The translations under genes were made by a program, and so were the position numbers. The notes under the pieces are model-generated. The model was not told the DNA's origin, searched no databases, and saw only the letters and a list, made by a program, of their open reading frames with translations. A stretch of 64,000 nt of DNA from Hortaea werneckii (lineage: Eukaryota; Ascomycota; Dothideomycetes; Mycosphaerellales; Teratosphaeriaceae), in the NCBI GenBank assembly GCA_037044905.1, contig JBAOKB010000162.1, positions 124,001 through 188,000 of the forward strand, given 5' to 3'. Shown here in pieces: positions 52,801 to 63,984 of this stretch. Every line of letters starts with the position of its first letter. The stretch's first letter is position 1.

Positions 52801-54036
52801 ATGACAATGCATCCGCCCGAGAAGAAGAAGATAGTCGTAATTGGTAGGTCATCTTCACAGGTCGGTTATTCATCCCTCACGCTCACCTCGCCCAGGTGGT
52901 GGTGCTATCGGAGCATCTGTGGCTTACTATCTAACCCGGCACTCTTCGTATGACTCTAAGCTGCATTCCATCATCCTCCTGGAAGCGACAAGCATAGCAG
53001 GTGGCTCTTCTGGGAAAGCAGGAGGCCTCGTAGCCGAATGGGCAACCCCTAGGTGTCTGGCGCCCCTAAGCTTTAAGAAGCACATCGAGCTTGCTGAAAC
53101 TCATGGAGGTGATAGGCTCTGGGGCTATAGATATGTACATTGTGCTGAGGTAGCACTGGAAGCTCGCAAACTTGAGACAATCTGCAAGATCCGAAAGATC
53201 CAGAGATCGATTGGTTAGCCCCTGGGGCTTTGAAGTCCTACACGGAGATCCCATCCCATTCCGCTCAAGTCAATCCCTTCCTGTATACCACCAACATGGC
53301 ACGTTTAGCCGCAGAGAAGGGCGCCCAAGTCATCATCGGAAAAGCCATTGATATCAAGTATTCCGCCGATAACGACGATAGATCCGTCACTTCGGTCGAA
53401 TACACCACCCAAAACGGCTCTGTCGAACGACTAGATGCCACGGACGTCATCGTCGCCGCCGGACCATGGACACCCAGACTTCTCCCACAAGTCCAGCTCC
53501 AAGCACCGAGGGGCCACAGCGTCGTCATCAAACCCACCCAACCCATGTCCCCTCACGTCCTCTTCCCAACCATCTCTCCAGCGGCAGAAGTGGCTTAAAG
53601 GATCTCATCTCTCCGGAGATCTACCCCAGGCCCACTGACACCCTCTACGACTTCGAGACGGTCTACTCAGCAGGTCCAGACGACTATGAAATCCCTCTAC
53701 CTCCAAGCACAGACGAAGTAGCAGTAGACCCCCAGAAATGCGGCGATATCACCCAAGCCCTTTCAAGCGTCTCGCCCCTCTGCGGGACGGACAAGTGCTG
53801 GTGAGACAGGCATGCTATAAGCCACAGATCCGAGCGCACGCGGACGGCGAGGAAGTCGGACCGATGATAGGACCTTTGCCCGGGACGCGAGGGCTATGGC
53901 TTGCAACGGGGCATGATGAGTGGGGGATGTCGAATAGTGCGGGGACGGGGTAGTGGTGAGCGAGATGGTGTTTGAGGGGGAGGCGAAGAGCGCGGAGGTT
54001 GGGACTTTGCATCCTAGACATTTCGGCAGAAGGTAA
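52801..54036 (+). CDS. FAD-dependent oxidoreductase (Tda3-like), frame broken four times
   Basis: About 395 aa once corrected. Exon 1 is 52801-52843, intron 52844-52895, and the splice restores the dinucleotide motif VVIGGGAIGASVAYYL. Later blocks match the D-amino-acid-oxidase-like FAD family: GGSSGKAGGLVAEWATP, DWLAPGALKSY, VIVAAGPWTPRLLP, GPMIGPLPGTRGLWLATGHDEWG. Yeast Tda3 is a related putative oxidoreductase on endosomes. Four apparent one-base deletions lie near 53185, 53588, 53772 and in the G-run 53947-53950. The spliced length of 1184 nt is exactly four short of a multiple of three. This is the most damaged gene in the window, so a pseudogene is possible, but all motifs are otherwise preserved. 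Confidence 0.82.
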
Positions 54037-54266
54037 TGAGTGGTCAACGAATGAGCGGACGACTCTCGATCAAGTGCAAGAAAATACAGCAACACGTTTC
54101 GTTCACGAGCTCTGATTGAATCTAGATATAAAGCCTTGTTTTGCATTTTGGGCCGAGCAATGAGGGAAATGCAATGGCAAAGCAACGCTATTGACACGCG
54201 TTGTACGCATATTTCATCTAAATATCAACATACTGCGTAGTCGATGGGCGATCCAAGATCAAACCA

Positions 54267-56516
54267 CTAATCCTCGTGTCCCCAATGGCCCTTTCCCTCA
54301 TAACGAGGAGCCTGCTCGTTATACTGATGGTACCCCTTTATGCCGTGACGACCCTTATTCCAATTGCCCTTGCCATTATAATGACCGCCTTTACCGCCCT
54401 TGCCGGTCGTATCGTCGCCATTCTCTGGTCCACTCGGGCGGCTCAGACCCAGACATCTGATGGAAAACGTTAGCTGCAACCACAGGATAACTGTATAGTA
54501 AGCATTAATACATACCCAGCCATCTTGTAAAAGACATCAATGCTGTTATAAACACCCCCAAACGTCTCCTGACAGGGCCCCATAGCAAAGACAGGCACGT
54601 CCGTCAAACTGTGTACGCCCTGGGCGAAGCTAGTCGGCAGGGTGCCATTGACGAGGAACCCGCTCTCGCTATCTTCCGGGTTGACGTAGTAGTTCTCCGA
54701 GTCCTCCTCTAGCTCCACGGCAGGAGTGCGGCTACCGTTCTTGTGCACCTGGTAGTTCTCGCGATGGTCTGGGTTGGCGCCGAAGCCTTGCGCGAGGGTG
54801 TAGCGGGGATCCCAGTTGGAGGGGAAGTTGGAGTCGCCGAAGACGAGCGAGCCCGTGTTCACGTACCCGCTCTGTCCGGAGCGCTCGTAGGTCCCGACCG
54901 CCTTGCGTTTCTGGCGATCGTCGTTTTGCTCGTTGAGGTAGCGGGTATCGACGTTGCCCCACACGTCGAAGCCATGTCCATGGTCGGCAGTGACGATGAT
55001 CAGAGTGTCTTCCAAAGAACCCAGCTCCTTTAATTTGGCGACTGAAGCTTTGACCGTGTCGTCGAGCTCCAGGAGATCACCAAGAGCACGATCATAGTCC
55101 AGGGCGTGCATCTGCTTATCGACACTGGCGGCCTCGGACATGATGAACCAGCCTTCGTCACCGCTCCTGTTCTCGAGGACCTCGATAGCCTTCATAGTCA
55201 TCTCCCTCAGGCCTGGAATATCAGTAGCATCGCTACCATCGCAGGCAGGGTTGTTCTCTTGGTCAATCAGGTTGTCAAGGTAGACGTTGCGGTCGAGCCA
55301 GACAGGCATAGTCCCGGTGGAGAAGATACCCAGGAGACGGTCATCAATTGGTGCAGCCTGCAGGGCGGTGTTGTTGGTGACAACCGTGTAACCTGCCTCT
55401 GTGAATTCTTGGTAGTAATCGAGATCCATGTATGTTTCACCGCCGTCTTCGGGAGAGCAGAATTGCTCTGCGCCACCGCCCTAGAGAGACGTCAGGAATA
55501 CACGCAGCTGGCTAATGTAGAGCAGAGATACTTACGAAAAGGACTTCGGGACCATCCCAGCTTGTCCACGTGTAATTCACAATTCCATTGAGGAAAGAGT
55601 CCACAACAGCGCCATACTCGCCACGGTCCCTCGTGTGCGCCGTCAAAGCGGCAGGAGTAGCATCCGCCATGTAAGCCGTGCTGACAATTCCAATATGGCC
55701 TCCCCAGACACGGTGGAAAATCTCAGCAATGGACTCAATCTTGGGGTCGTCGAAAGGATCCGGGGAAGAATCACCATAGACGCCCAAGGCATTGACCGAG
55801 GACTTGTGACCTGTGTAAAGCGCCGTAGCCGAGTTTGCAGAGTCCGTGATGAATGAGCCCAGCGAGTGCGTCATCTGGTGACCGAGCACGGGGAATTGAT
55901 CCATTTGCATGAGGGATTGGTAGCGGCCATTGATCTGCTTGTGGGCAATCAATCGGGCAGCGGTGATCATATTAGTCGTCATACCGTCACCAATGAAAAG
56001 AAGGACGTTCTTGGTCTTGCGGACTTCCTCGATATCACGTACAGTCCAGTACGCCTCTGTCTTGGTGCCATTGTTGTAGGTCAAAGTGGCCAGATACTCG
56101 CCAGGCTCGTAGAGGGCGACACGACGGTAGGCTTTGGCTGCCACGTTCACCAAAGACGGCTTATCAGCATCCAGGGCGAAGAGGTCCTCGTACCACGAAA
56201 AGCTCCAGGACTCAATCTCCGGCTCCTCAAGACCGAACAGCTCAGCAGCGGGCACAGCTTCTTCGCCAACCTTGCCAATGGTGAAGGTGAAGTCCTCGTC
56301 AGGTGTCGTGCTCCCACCAGTATACTCGCTTCCGTTGACAGGTGCGTGAACTTCCAACCGAATGTCGAAGTACTGGCCAGCAAGGAAATCCTGCTGATCA
56401 GGCGGGAGAACGCAGCCAAGTGTTGGGCAAGACTCCAATCGCTGGAAAGTCTGACCAGTAGCAAACGATGCGAGACCCGCGGCTGCCACGGCGGCAGAGA
56501 CGGTGAAGGAGCGCAT
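54267..56516 (-). CDS. Secreted alkaline phosphatase
   Basis: 711 aa from three exons (55536-56516, 54516-55480, 54267-54456). The spliced length is a multiple of three. Signal peptide MRSFTVSAAVAAAGLASFATG. Catalytic serine in FITDSANSATALYTGHK, metal-binding aspartate in LLFIGDGMTTNM, and the second metal site TADHGHG. It hydrolyses phosphomonoesters, probably outside the cell or in the secretory pathway. The second intron ends after a CTAAC branch at TTTTCCATCAG. Using the nearer AG would give an immediate stop, so the distal one is chosen. It leads to an unusual Gly/Lys/His-rich tail (residues about 650-711). An N-terminal beta-rich domain of about 150 residues precedes the catalytic part. 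Confidence 0.92.
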
Positions 56517-57661
56517 CCTGAAAGGCGTGTACCTAGGTTCGAAGAGCGCAAGCAAACAACCTACCTTGATGGAGCTACAGCAGCTTATATATTTCTGGAC
56601 GAGGTCGCTCTCGACTGGTCACTAACGCCTACATGAGCACATCCTGCATCTTCCCACAAGCGAAATGACATTCCGTACACTGCGCCCGGCGAACGTTATC
56701 TCGACCACGTTCCCTCTCTAGCATGGATAGTGAGGGGCGGACTCCGCAGCGCGACAGGCACGAACGACGTCAAGCATGGCGGACAAGCACTTCCAGAGAC
56801 ACAAAGTCTTGGCCTCTGCCGCAATCGTGCTTCATCCTCGCACGATGGGTGGCATGTCGCGCCGTGGACGAGCTTGACTCCTTCCTCCTTGGGCCTTGCC
56901 AAGTTACGCCTCGCGGGCTTGGAGTCTTGGGAAGTCGATGTGGCCAAGAGAGATGGCTTCGAGTATGCTCCAGAGGAGCTACAGATGGTCATCATCCAGT
57001 TGATACCATTGGGTGCACGTGGGGAGTAAGTTGGAGATGATTCGCGGTGCGGAGGTGAAGTCAGCTTGGCCATGCAGTCATGCCTGAGGATCGAGCGCTG
57101 ACCTGGAAGCACGACCATCCCGTCTCCACTGCATGTCCCAGCCGCCTGCGCAGGAGCACTCCGGTTGTGAACTATCTTCCATGGGGGAAGATCGCGATCG
57201 CACGCGGCCGACACGTTCTCCGGCACGAGACGACCAGGCCGAAAGCACGTGGGAGGATAAAGAGCTCAAATCGAAACATCAGAATTGCATTACACGCGCA
57301 CCTTGTACAGGAAAAGCATTGAGACTCGTTATCTATTTTTCCCTCCCTCCCCTCCCTCCCTCCAATATGCATGAGAAAAACGGGCAGCTAAGGTATCTTC
57401 CGAATTGATTCCCGTTCGTAAAAGTCGTAAAATCGTCTTGTTAAAGAGCCCTCCAGCCCTTCGCGGGGTTGTCGACTACCACGAATAGCGCCGAGAAGTC
57501 ATCGCACCAGCCGTACTCCTCGATGTCATCTAAAAGAAGACAAAGCGGAGTCGCTATTGACTAGTCGCGGACCGACTCTTTCTGATTAATATATGCAAAC
57601 CATCACTGTATGTATACGTACGCCATGTCATGGCATCAACCGGGGCGAGAGCATCAGGTGG
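56517..57661. other. Intergenic, alkaline phosphatase to BYR4
   Basis: Promoter of the phosphatase and 3' flank of BYR4. Holds an exon-like segment (57441-57529) behind a strong intron; see findings. Confidence 0.5.
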
Positions 57662-60138
57662 TTAGAAGCCTTCGGCCACGACTTCCTGTGGCACCATGTC
57701 CCGGATACTCCACCTCCACTGGCCATTATCCTGCCTGGAGCCGTCGGTCGGGAACCACAGTTCACATCGCCGTCTCCACATGTTCTCCTCTCACGTTGGA
57801 TCCGAATGAATTGCGGACCGAGATCGAACTCCTCGTGCACATCGCCAACACCAGCGGCGGCCATACTGACGGGACTGGCCATGCCGCCCACGGACGCAGT
57901 GCCAGCACCAGGGATCGGATCATTTTCATCCTTGAGGTCTTCAATGCCAGCAAATGCGTCGTCCTCTTCCTCGTTGTCGGTAACAGATGGGAAAATGGGA
58001 CCAGAAATGTCACGGCCTTCTTTCAGCTTGAGCCATTTCATTTGGCGTGGGTCAAACACCATTCCACCATTAACCTGGACGCCGTGTGCAGCTTTCATAG
58101 GAGCGATGAGAGCTGGTCTAGGTGGCGAAGCTGACGGCGGGGGCCCGGCCTCTAACCAAGATGACTGACGTTGGTGGCCAGTCGGGGTTGGGGTTTGGAG
58201 AGGTGGTGGTATGTCAAAGTGGGTGAGGGTGTTCTCATTGCCCTCCCAGCGTTGCGTGATAGGGTTGTAGGTCATACCTTTCTCAGCTGTAATTCTGCGT
58301 TAGTAGGTGCCTCAAGAGCCATGCTAGCAGGAAGCACTTACTCTTTGCCATACTTGAGCCCATGTTCTTGATAAGGGTCGGCTGGGGTCGCTTCGCCTTC
58401 TGCCTTTGTGCACTTGGGCTGGTATGCGGACTGCGAGCAGCTATTTGGGCTTTCCAGTTGGTGGCCAAGGGCTGGAGAGGACCTTCGCTACGCGGCCGAG
58501 GATTGCTGCCCGCCAGTCGAGACTCTCTCGCGATACGACTGGCAGCCGTGTCTCGCAAGTAGCTTGGAGTGTGTGCTTCTTGGAAGCCTTTCGTGGGACT
58601 GGCTGGTGTTCTGGGAGGAGCCGGCGTTGTCATCCGATCCGGTATGGCACGCTTCGCTGGGTCTCGAACGTCTGTGCGCGAAGGTGTCTGACGTGCACCT
58701 GTACGTGGAGGGCCACGGGCAATTGGCTCTTTGACGTACTTGCTCTCTTTGACCTGTGAAGTTGGAAGGTCGTCGAATAGCTCAAGCTCATTCCCATCAC
58801 CCCAATTGCGTTTCCTGGCAGGTTTAGTCAGTGTTTTCTTGCCAGCGGCTTCTCGAGCGAGCGCTGCCGGAGCAACATCTTTACGATTCTGTCGGCCAGA
58901 GCGTGAAGGAGTGTCTGGTATGTAAGCATTGGAGAGTCGCGAGCTTGGCCTCGGTGGTGGCGACTGAGCTCCTTGCCTATTAGGATCAGACTCTCGTCGA
59001 AGATGGTAAGGCATTGCCCGCTGTGCTGCATTTTGAGGGCCCCTGGAGATGCCTGCAGGGATAAAGGACGGCTTTTGTGTCGACGAAATATTTCGTTGGC
59101 TACCTATCGCGGGCATGGATCGCTTCGATTTCAATAGCTGAGCGCCAGTGGTTGTTGGTTGCCGTCTCTCATGAATAGCACGTGGAGCACCCGTTTCAAA
59201 GACAGGCTCTAGCCGTGAAGGCGGTTGCTTGCTTCCCGAAACGGGTCTCGGGAGGTGAGACCGCATGTGCAGTGGCTTGTCAGTAGGCTTTTCATGGAAA
59301 TTGAGGGTGGTTCCACCTCGCTGTGCTGAGGTGGCAGGCTTGGGCGGGTTTTTGATCTTCAGGTTCTTATTGAAGCGCGTCTTACGATTGTCGAGTATTT
59401 CGCCGCCGCCAAGCTCAAAGTCATTGAGAAAGTCTTCTTTGTCGTCAGATAATAGCTTGGACTTCTTGTGCACTTTCACCGTCTCTGGTTGTTCTATACG
59501 TGGGCTTTGCTCGGGCTGCTGAGAAATATCCGATAGCTCAGCTTCAGCCGCTCGTCGTTTCTTGAGTATGGCTTCGAAATCCATGGGACCTTCGGGCAGC
59601 TCGAGGCCTCCAAAGGCGTCTTCTTCGCTCTCAGCAGTGGCGGAGCCCAGACTGGGACTCATGGCAGAGGCTGACGAACTTCGGTTTCGGCCGCTGTGCT
59701 TCGTCCCTGCGAAGCGTGTGCCCAGACTGCCCTCCAAATCATCGAAGTCGTCAAACTCCTCCTCGTGAGGCTCGGGGCCTTCTTGGGCTTCAGCTGCAGG
59801 CCGCCCGCTGGCATCTCCAAGTCGTTGTCCCAGTCATCGCCAATCTTTTGCCTGGTACCTGCGCTCTGCTTACCAAGCCTCTTGATGCTGCCGCCTAGGA
59901 GAGCGCTTTGCGGTACGTTCTGTGGGAGCGGAATGCCTGCCTGCTTCGCTGACTGGACAGCCTTGTCGGTCGCTCGATCGTCGTTCGGCGGCGGCAGCAC
60001 CACGTTCCAATCGTCATCGCCCGCCACGGACTCGGAGTGCACGCTGAGGCGGGAGGAGAAGTTGGTCTGGGCAGTCCCGACGCTATTGCCAAAGGCGATA
60101 TCACCCTGGAAGTCCTCGTCCCAATTCTCGTCGTCCAT
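57662..60138 (-). CDS. BYR4: Byr4-type cytokinesis regulator (SIN GAP subunit), frame broken twice
   Basis: About 807 aa once corrected. Exon 1 is 58342-60138, intron 58287-58341 with CTAAC, exon 2 57662-58286. Byr4 with Cdc16 forms the GTPase-activating complex for Spg1 in the septation network at the spindle pole body. Evidence: the C-terminal block GMTYNPITQRWEGNENTL, then VNGGMVFDPRQMKWLKL, EDDAFAGIEDLKDE and EFDLGPQFIRIQRE, all typical of filamentous fungal Byr4. N-terminal MDDENWDEDFQGD and EEFDDFDDLEGSLGTRF are the acidic Byr4 repeats. Two apparent one-base deletions lie in the G-run 59774-59777 (plus strand) and near 57786-57793. The spliced length is two short of a multiple of three. 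Confidence 0.9.
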
Positions 60139-60922
60139 CCTGAATAACAATGCTGGGCACCCCGTGTCCTCCTCCTGGGCCCTGGAAGCGAAGAGGTGGT
60201 TGTCTCTGGTCAGCTCCACACCATGGACGTGTGGCAGCAGCTCAGTGGGCGCGCAGCCGTGTCCTAGCTACGTGAGCAGCCCACCGTGATGCAGAAGAAG
60301 ATGGGGATTGTTCTGGAGTGCCCCTTAGCTTGGGGAGTGCTTTGCTGTCGGTGTGCTAGAGCTGCACGCCTGCATCCCGTCCACGCGCGCTTGCTCCTGT
60401 CGCTGGGCCTTGGGGTCGCGGCGGGAGTTCGGAAAAATTGCAAGATGGCTGGATGAGCGGGGCTGCCGCGCGGTCCGCGAGCCTTCCGCGCACCGGTTCG
60501 GACCCTGCAGCTGCCAGAGTGACTGCCTGGGCGCTAGGCCAGTTTGCGATCGCTCCAAGAGGCACGACGCGTCTCACGTCGGCGTGGTTGTCACAATTTT
60601 GTGACAGACCGAGCTGCTCCCAGTGCCGTGGCAAAGCAGTGACGGTTGGAAGTTGTTTATCTATCCGCCCACGGGGACAACGCGTCGCGCACGATACGAA
60701 CGGTCATAACAACCATCATATCACAACCGTCCTGCATCGCCCGTTAGCTGCCCGCCACGGCAGCCGGCCCCTGACCGTCTTGAACGGGGTCGCATGATTC
60801 CAATTAAACATGCATACGGCATTAATTTAAGGCTTTGCAAAGACCCAGTTCGACGCACCGCCCCGCCTACCGCGACATCATCATTGTTGTCGTCGTCTCG
60901 CGACCACGACTAGCATCGAAAC
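60139..60922. other. Divergent intergenic region, BYR4 to XRCC4
   Basis: Likely promoters of both genes. No other gene recognised. Confidence 0.5.
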
Positions 60923-62050
60923 ATGCCTCAGGAAAGAATCCTTCGCTTTCCCAGGACAGACTCGCCGGGGGAGCACGTGCTAGTCAACGTATCGGCAGCA
61001 GGGTCCAAGCCTCTTGACATCAAGCTAGTTGCCACAGAAGCCGAGCATGTGTACCCGATAGTCCTCCGCGACTCGACCGTGAAATCGCTTCAGGCGGGCA
61101 ATTACAGTGGCAGTCTTGACGAATGGAAATCCATTTTGAGACATACTTTCCTTCAGGAGAAACACGAGGCTTCAGCCCTGACGCATTTGGAGGGGCTGGA
61201 GACTGTGGCCGCCATAGACGGCTCTACACTTAACTTAACTTTCAGGAAAAATATTAAGGGCATCACTCAACGACTTGGGTCTTTGAGTATCACTCAAGAT
61301 GATGAAGCGGAAGAGGTCAGCCCTTTTGACTGGTGCTTTACCGCCGTTGGCCAGACGGATGACCTGCGTCTTCAATTAGAGGCTCTTCAGGCGTCAGTGA
61401 GCTCTCACTCAAGTCAAGTAGCCAAACTGAATCAGCAGCTTGAAGACCTAGTAAAAGCCAAGAAAGATCACGAAGACGAGTTGCTCAAAAAGTTTGCTGC
61501 CCTACTAAACACCAAAAAGCTCAAAATACGAGACCAGCAACGCCTACTTGCAGGTGCCAAAATACCGAAAGATGCCGCTGAGGCTGTACGAGACGCGCGA
61601 GATAGTGATGTCACAAGTGGCAGGCGGGCAAGTGCCGCTAGACGTCAAAAGCGAAAGGCCAACAGCTCAGCGGAACCAGAATCCGCTGACGCTGAAACCG
61701 CAAGCGAGAACGAAGACGACGATGCACTACGCGAACAGGAGCAAACGCCTCAGCAGACGGACGAAGAAACTCAAGACGAGGGGAGTGAAGATGGCTTCGA
61801 CGCTCCCCCGCCGCCTTCACAGCCCCGCAAGCGTGGCAACAATGGCAAGGACAGACATGCTAATATTGACACGGCTAAGGCGCAAGGAGATGAAAAGAAG
61901 GACTCAGTCCCACCGCCACGTCGAGAGCTCCCTTTCCAGAAGAAAAGTGTTGGCGGAGACAAGACTGCTAGCACTTCGCAGCCATCCAAGTCGACAGCTC
62001 ATCAAGACGAAGAAGCCGACGATGATGAAGAAACTGATGATGAGCTTTGA
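60923..62050 (+). CDS. XRCC4/Lif1-type DNA ligase IV partner
   Basis: 375 aa, single exon, intact. It holds DNA ligase IV in non-homologous end joining in the nucleus. Residues about 1-145 form the XRCC4 beta-sandwich head (RILRFPRTDSPGEHVLVNVS, LTFRKNIKGITQRLGSL). A long coiled coil follows (about 150-215: QLEALQASVSSHSSQVAKL, LLKKFAALLNTKKLKIRDQQ); the last part matches the XRCC4 ligase-binding helix. The tail is acidic and disordered with Glu/Asp runs (EADDDEETDDEL). Length is like other fungal Lif1/XRCC4 homologues. The first ATG follows a 784-bp divergent promoter region shared with BYR4. Confidence 0.9.
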   Translation: MPQERILRFPRTDSPGEHVLVNVSAAGSKPLDIKLVATEAEHVYPIVLRDSTVKSLQAGNYSGSLDEWKSILRHTFLQEKHEASALTHLEGLETVAAIDGSTLNLTFRKNIKGITQRLGSLSITQDDEAEEVSPFDWCFTAVGQTDDLRLQLEALQASVSSHSSQVAKLNQQLEDLVKAKKDHEDELLKKFAALLNTKKLKIRDQQRLLAGAKIPKDAAEAVRDARDSDVTSGRRASAARRQKRKANSSAEPESADAETASENEDDDALREQEQTPQQTDEETQDEGSEDGFDAPPPPSQPRKRGNNGKDRHANIDTAKAQGDEKKDSVPPPRRELPFQKKSVGGDKTASTSQPSKSTAHQDEEADDDEETDDEL

Positions 62051-63315
62051 AATGTATAGCATTAGAAGCAAATCCTGCTATTGTGTGCAACCTGTCTTGA
62101 CAGCTCACTGACACTCTGCCTGCTGTCGTGGCTCAACTTCAGTGCTGGCTTCGGACACAGCGTCGAATCGTAATAGGACATTCACCAACACGACCGGCGA
62201 GACTAACTCCGCTTCAACAATGATCGCTCTGGTCCATATTGCCATTGGCTCACGTTACTGCATTGCGGGGGCTTGTTAGGAATTATTCACTCTATACAAA
62301 AATGTCTGGTGAATTCTATACCGTCATACGATAATCTGTCTGGCTCAGTCTCTGCTCTCGCCGATGCGACATATCTCACAATGCCATCCCGCTATATCAA
62401 GGCATTCAGCAGGCAGTGGCACTTGCTTCTTGCAACTTGTTTATTGGGTATATTCACTCCGCTGCCGGCAATTCTAGCGCGGAGGAGATCTTTCCGCTTT
62501 TGACGTGAGTGGACGTGGACGTGAGGGGGGTGCATCTCGCCAAGTGCATGCCGGGATGGAGATGGTGAATGCGGCCCTTCATATTCGTCAACTTCTTCAA
62601 TGGCTATCGGCTGCTCGCAACCTGCTTCGTGATTGGACTTTTCATCGACAAGTATTTTTCAGAAACCAGCGAGATGCGATGACGTCTGCTAAACTTGAAT
62701 TTGTGCTCCTTTATCGTATTTGCAATTGCTATAAACATGCAGCAATCTTTCATCATTTATACGTAGGGGGATGTTTTTGACTTCAGATCAGCCGCGCATG
62801 TATGACGCAGTAGATTGATGGCACTAATGAAGCCAAATCTGAAGGCGCGGAAGTTGTCACTCGAACAACTCAAAAGTGAGAGGGCCACTGCGTAACGGTC
62901 TGCGCTGCCTCGACCACCTCTACACCTCTACATGACAGAGTGTAGGGAGGTACACGTGGTTACCGGCGTTGGCGGAAAGCTAATGTGCACATATTAAGTT
63001 TGCTGGACTCCGCGGGCACGCGCCGAGGGTCGAATCTTGGGTCTAAGATGCGACTATGGCAGCTCATTTGATCTAGAAAGCGAAGATCTCGCCGTTGCAA
63101 AAACCTGTGATGGCTAGGAGGTGCTGCGAAAGCCTACGAGTGGCTGTGAGTAGCAAGCCTGGCGTCCTTGTATGGACTGGCAGTTGAACGAGTACAAGTA
63201 GGGCAGGAAACGCAATGAGGTAGATAACACGCGCGTGCACTCGAATCTATTCCACCATCTTCACAATACTTTAACAACCCAAAGCTAAACAAACCAAAGC
63301 AGCTGGGCATTTAGC
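62051..63315. other. Intergenic, XRCC4 to histidine phosphatase
   Basis: A 76-codon frame at 62273-62503 has one hydrophobic segment but no supporting evidence. Nothing else recognised. Confidence 0.5.
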
Positions 63316-63984
63316 ATGCCTCCTATCCTCCACCTCGTCCGCCACGCTGAAGGATACCACAATGCCGCCTGGCATGGCGAGGGCATCCACGACCCTTTCC
63401 TGACCGAGCATGGACAGAAACAGTGCGAGAAACTGCGCCAGGAATTCCCCGACCACGACAAGATCGAGCTTCTCATGGCATCACCAATGAAACGCTGCAT
63501 TCAGACCTGCAGAGAGTCCTTCAAACCGGCCGTCGACAGACTCGGGAAGATCCTGCTCTCGCCGTTAGCCCAAGAAGCCAGCACCGAACACATGGATACC
63601 GGATCTTCTGCCGAGAGCATTAAAGAAGCGTTCGGGGATCTCGTGGATACCCATCGCCTGACCGACGTATTCCCGTACTGGAACTACAACGTCGGACGCT
63701 TCTCCGACGATCCGGGCATGCAGGCGGATCGAGCTCGGCAGCTACGGTGCTTTATCATGGGCAGACCCGAGAAGCACGTTGTCCTCGTAGCGCACGGAAG
63801 CTTCAACCATTGTTTGACGGGGAATTTCGACGAGACAGATGGTACTCAGACCACCAGGATGTGGGCGAATGCAGAGTGCCGAAGCTACAGGTTCGATGAG
63901 AGTAGCGGTGACCAGGCGACGATTGTCGAGTTGGAAGAGAGCATTAAGCGCAGGCCGGAGTTGAATGAGGGGATGAAGATTTGA
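63316..63984 (+). CDS. Histidine phosphatase superfamily (phosphoglycerate-mutase-like) protein
   Basis: 222 aa, single exon, intact, ending 16 bases before the window edge. The catalytic motif LVRHAEGYHN (residues 7-16) is the RHG-type signature with Ala in place of Gly. Further conserved blocks: LTEHGQKQCEKL, LLMASPMKRCIQT and VVLVAHGSFNHCL, which carries the second histidine. Fungal members of this subgroup are small cytosolic phosphatases of unknown substrate, more often acting on small molecules than as glycolytic mutases. A clean ATG follows an A-rich leader. Confidence 0.9.
   Translation: MPPILHLVRHAEGYHNAAWHGEGIHDPFLTEHGQKQCEKLRQEFPDHDKIELLMASPMKRCIQTCRESFKPAVDRLGKILLSPLAQEASTEHMDTGSSAESIKEAFGDLVDTHRLTDVFPYWNYNVGRFSDDPGMQADRARQLRCFIMGRPEKHVVLVAHGSFNHCLTGNFDETDGTQTTRMWANAECRSYRFDESSGDQATIVELEESIKRRPELNEGMKI

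Noticed and set aside
62273..62503. 76-aa ORF between XRCC4 and the histidine phosphatase
   Set aside because: No recognisable motif and no codon or splice evidence.
63001..63060. tRNA-like GGGTCGAATC sequence
   Set aside because: No matching acceptor, D or anticodon arms could be found around it.
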